Part shown: one piece after another, positions 15,403 through 15,474 of the stretch
How the letters are laid out: each line of letters starts with the position of its first letter
Position numbering within the stretch: position 1 is the stretch's first letter
Origin: Flectobacillus sp049240685
GTDB taxonomy: Bacteria; Bacteroidota; Bacteroidia; Cytophagales; Spirosomataceae
Assembly (NCBI RefSeq): GCF_049240685.1
Contig: NZ_JBMLSD010000384.1
Span: forward strand, 1 to 15,474
Direction: 5' to 3'
DNA length: 15,474 bases
Translations under genes and position numbers: made by a program
The notes under the pieces: model-generated
What the model was told of the DNA's origin: nothing
Databases searched by the model: none
What the model saw: the letters and a program-made list of their open reading frames with translations, nothing else

Positions 15403-15474
15403 GTTTTGTGTATTTTAGTCAAGGGCACTTTATGTATCTCATGAATTCCTTTTGAATGCTGCATGATTATTGTA
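15403..15474 (+). repeat. 3' flank repeat, copy 2, continuing to the window edge
   Basis: These 72 bases equal 9719-9790 with one mismatch (15419). In unit 1 the next bases lead within 12 bp into the leader repeat of gene B. No gene is seen here. Confidence 0.92.

Larger units (their letters stand above)
9802..15474 (+). repeat. Tandem duplication unit 2, running off the window end
   Basis: This second head-to-tail copy comprises the identical leader, giant gene B, its 3' flank and a 133-bp insertion in that flank. The last base of the window corresponds to 9790 of unit 1, eleven bases short of where unit 1 ends. The unit is therefore almost complete, and what follows cannot be seen. Confidence 0.82.

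Noticed and set aside
4203..15474. Invertible or site-specific recombination system at the giant-gene locus
   Set aside because: The long repeats are all direct, not inverted, and no recombinase gene is present; homologous recombination or gene conversion suffices.

Overview
The window looks like a chromosomal segment from a low-GC Bacteroidota, probably a Cytophagales-type bacterium; the genus cannot be fixed from the sequence. The evidence is two giant secreted proteins ending in a type IX secretion (T9SS) type A sorting domain, a PepSY-like lipoprotein, a DUF3667-like membrane protein, A-rich leaders without a strong Shine-Dalgarno, and a weak match to the Bacteroidota TAnnTTTG promoter element. 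All genes are on the + strand.

Positions 1-4181 hold four ordinary single genes: the 3' part of a DUF3667-like membrane protein (1-627), the SbcD nuclease subunit (846-2084, without sbcC next to it), a small lipoprotein with two PepSY-like repeats (2190-2810) preceded by a perfect CpG-centred palindrome, and a secreted beta-propeller lactonase (3054-4181). A strong hairpin terminator (2935-2971) separates the last two.

Positions 4203-15474 are a tandem duplication with a unit of 5599 bp. Each unit carries a terminator, a leader with a candidate promoter, one giant gene (1787 and 1768 aa), and a 3' flank. Both proteins have a signal peptide, about 17 collinear Ig-like units, a last Ig-like module and a T9SS C-terminal domain, so they are likely cell-surface or secreted adhesin-like proteins. 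The ends of the two units are identical or nearly so (165 bp at the 5' end; 311 bp over the last Ig-like module), while the central ~4.8 kb has diverged strongly. The 3' flank also follows gene B up to the window edge, which suggests a further unit beyond.

The second unit carries a 133-bp miniature inverted-repeat element (15261-15393) inserted 13 bp after the stop codon of gene B. It has 17-bp terminal inverted repeats (one mismatch) and a perfect 9-bp target duplication. The first unit keeps the same site empty (9710-9718), so the element's limits can be read directly. The element carries its own terminator-like hairpin next to the gene it follows.
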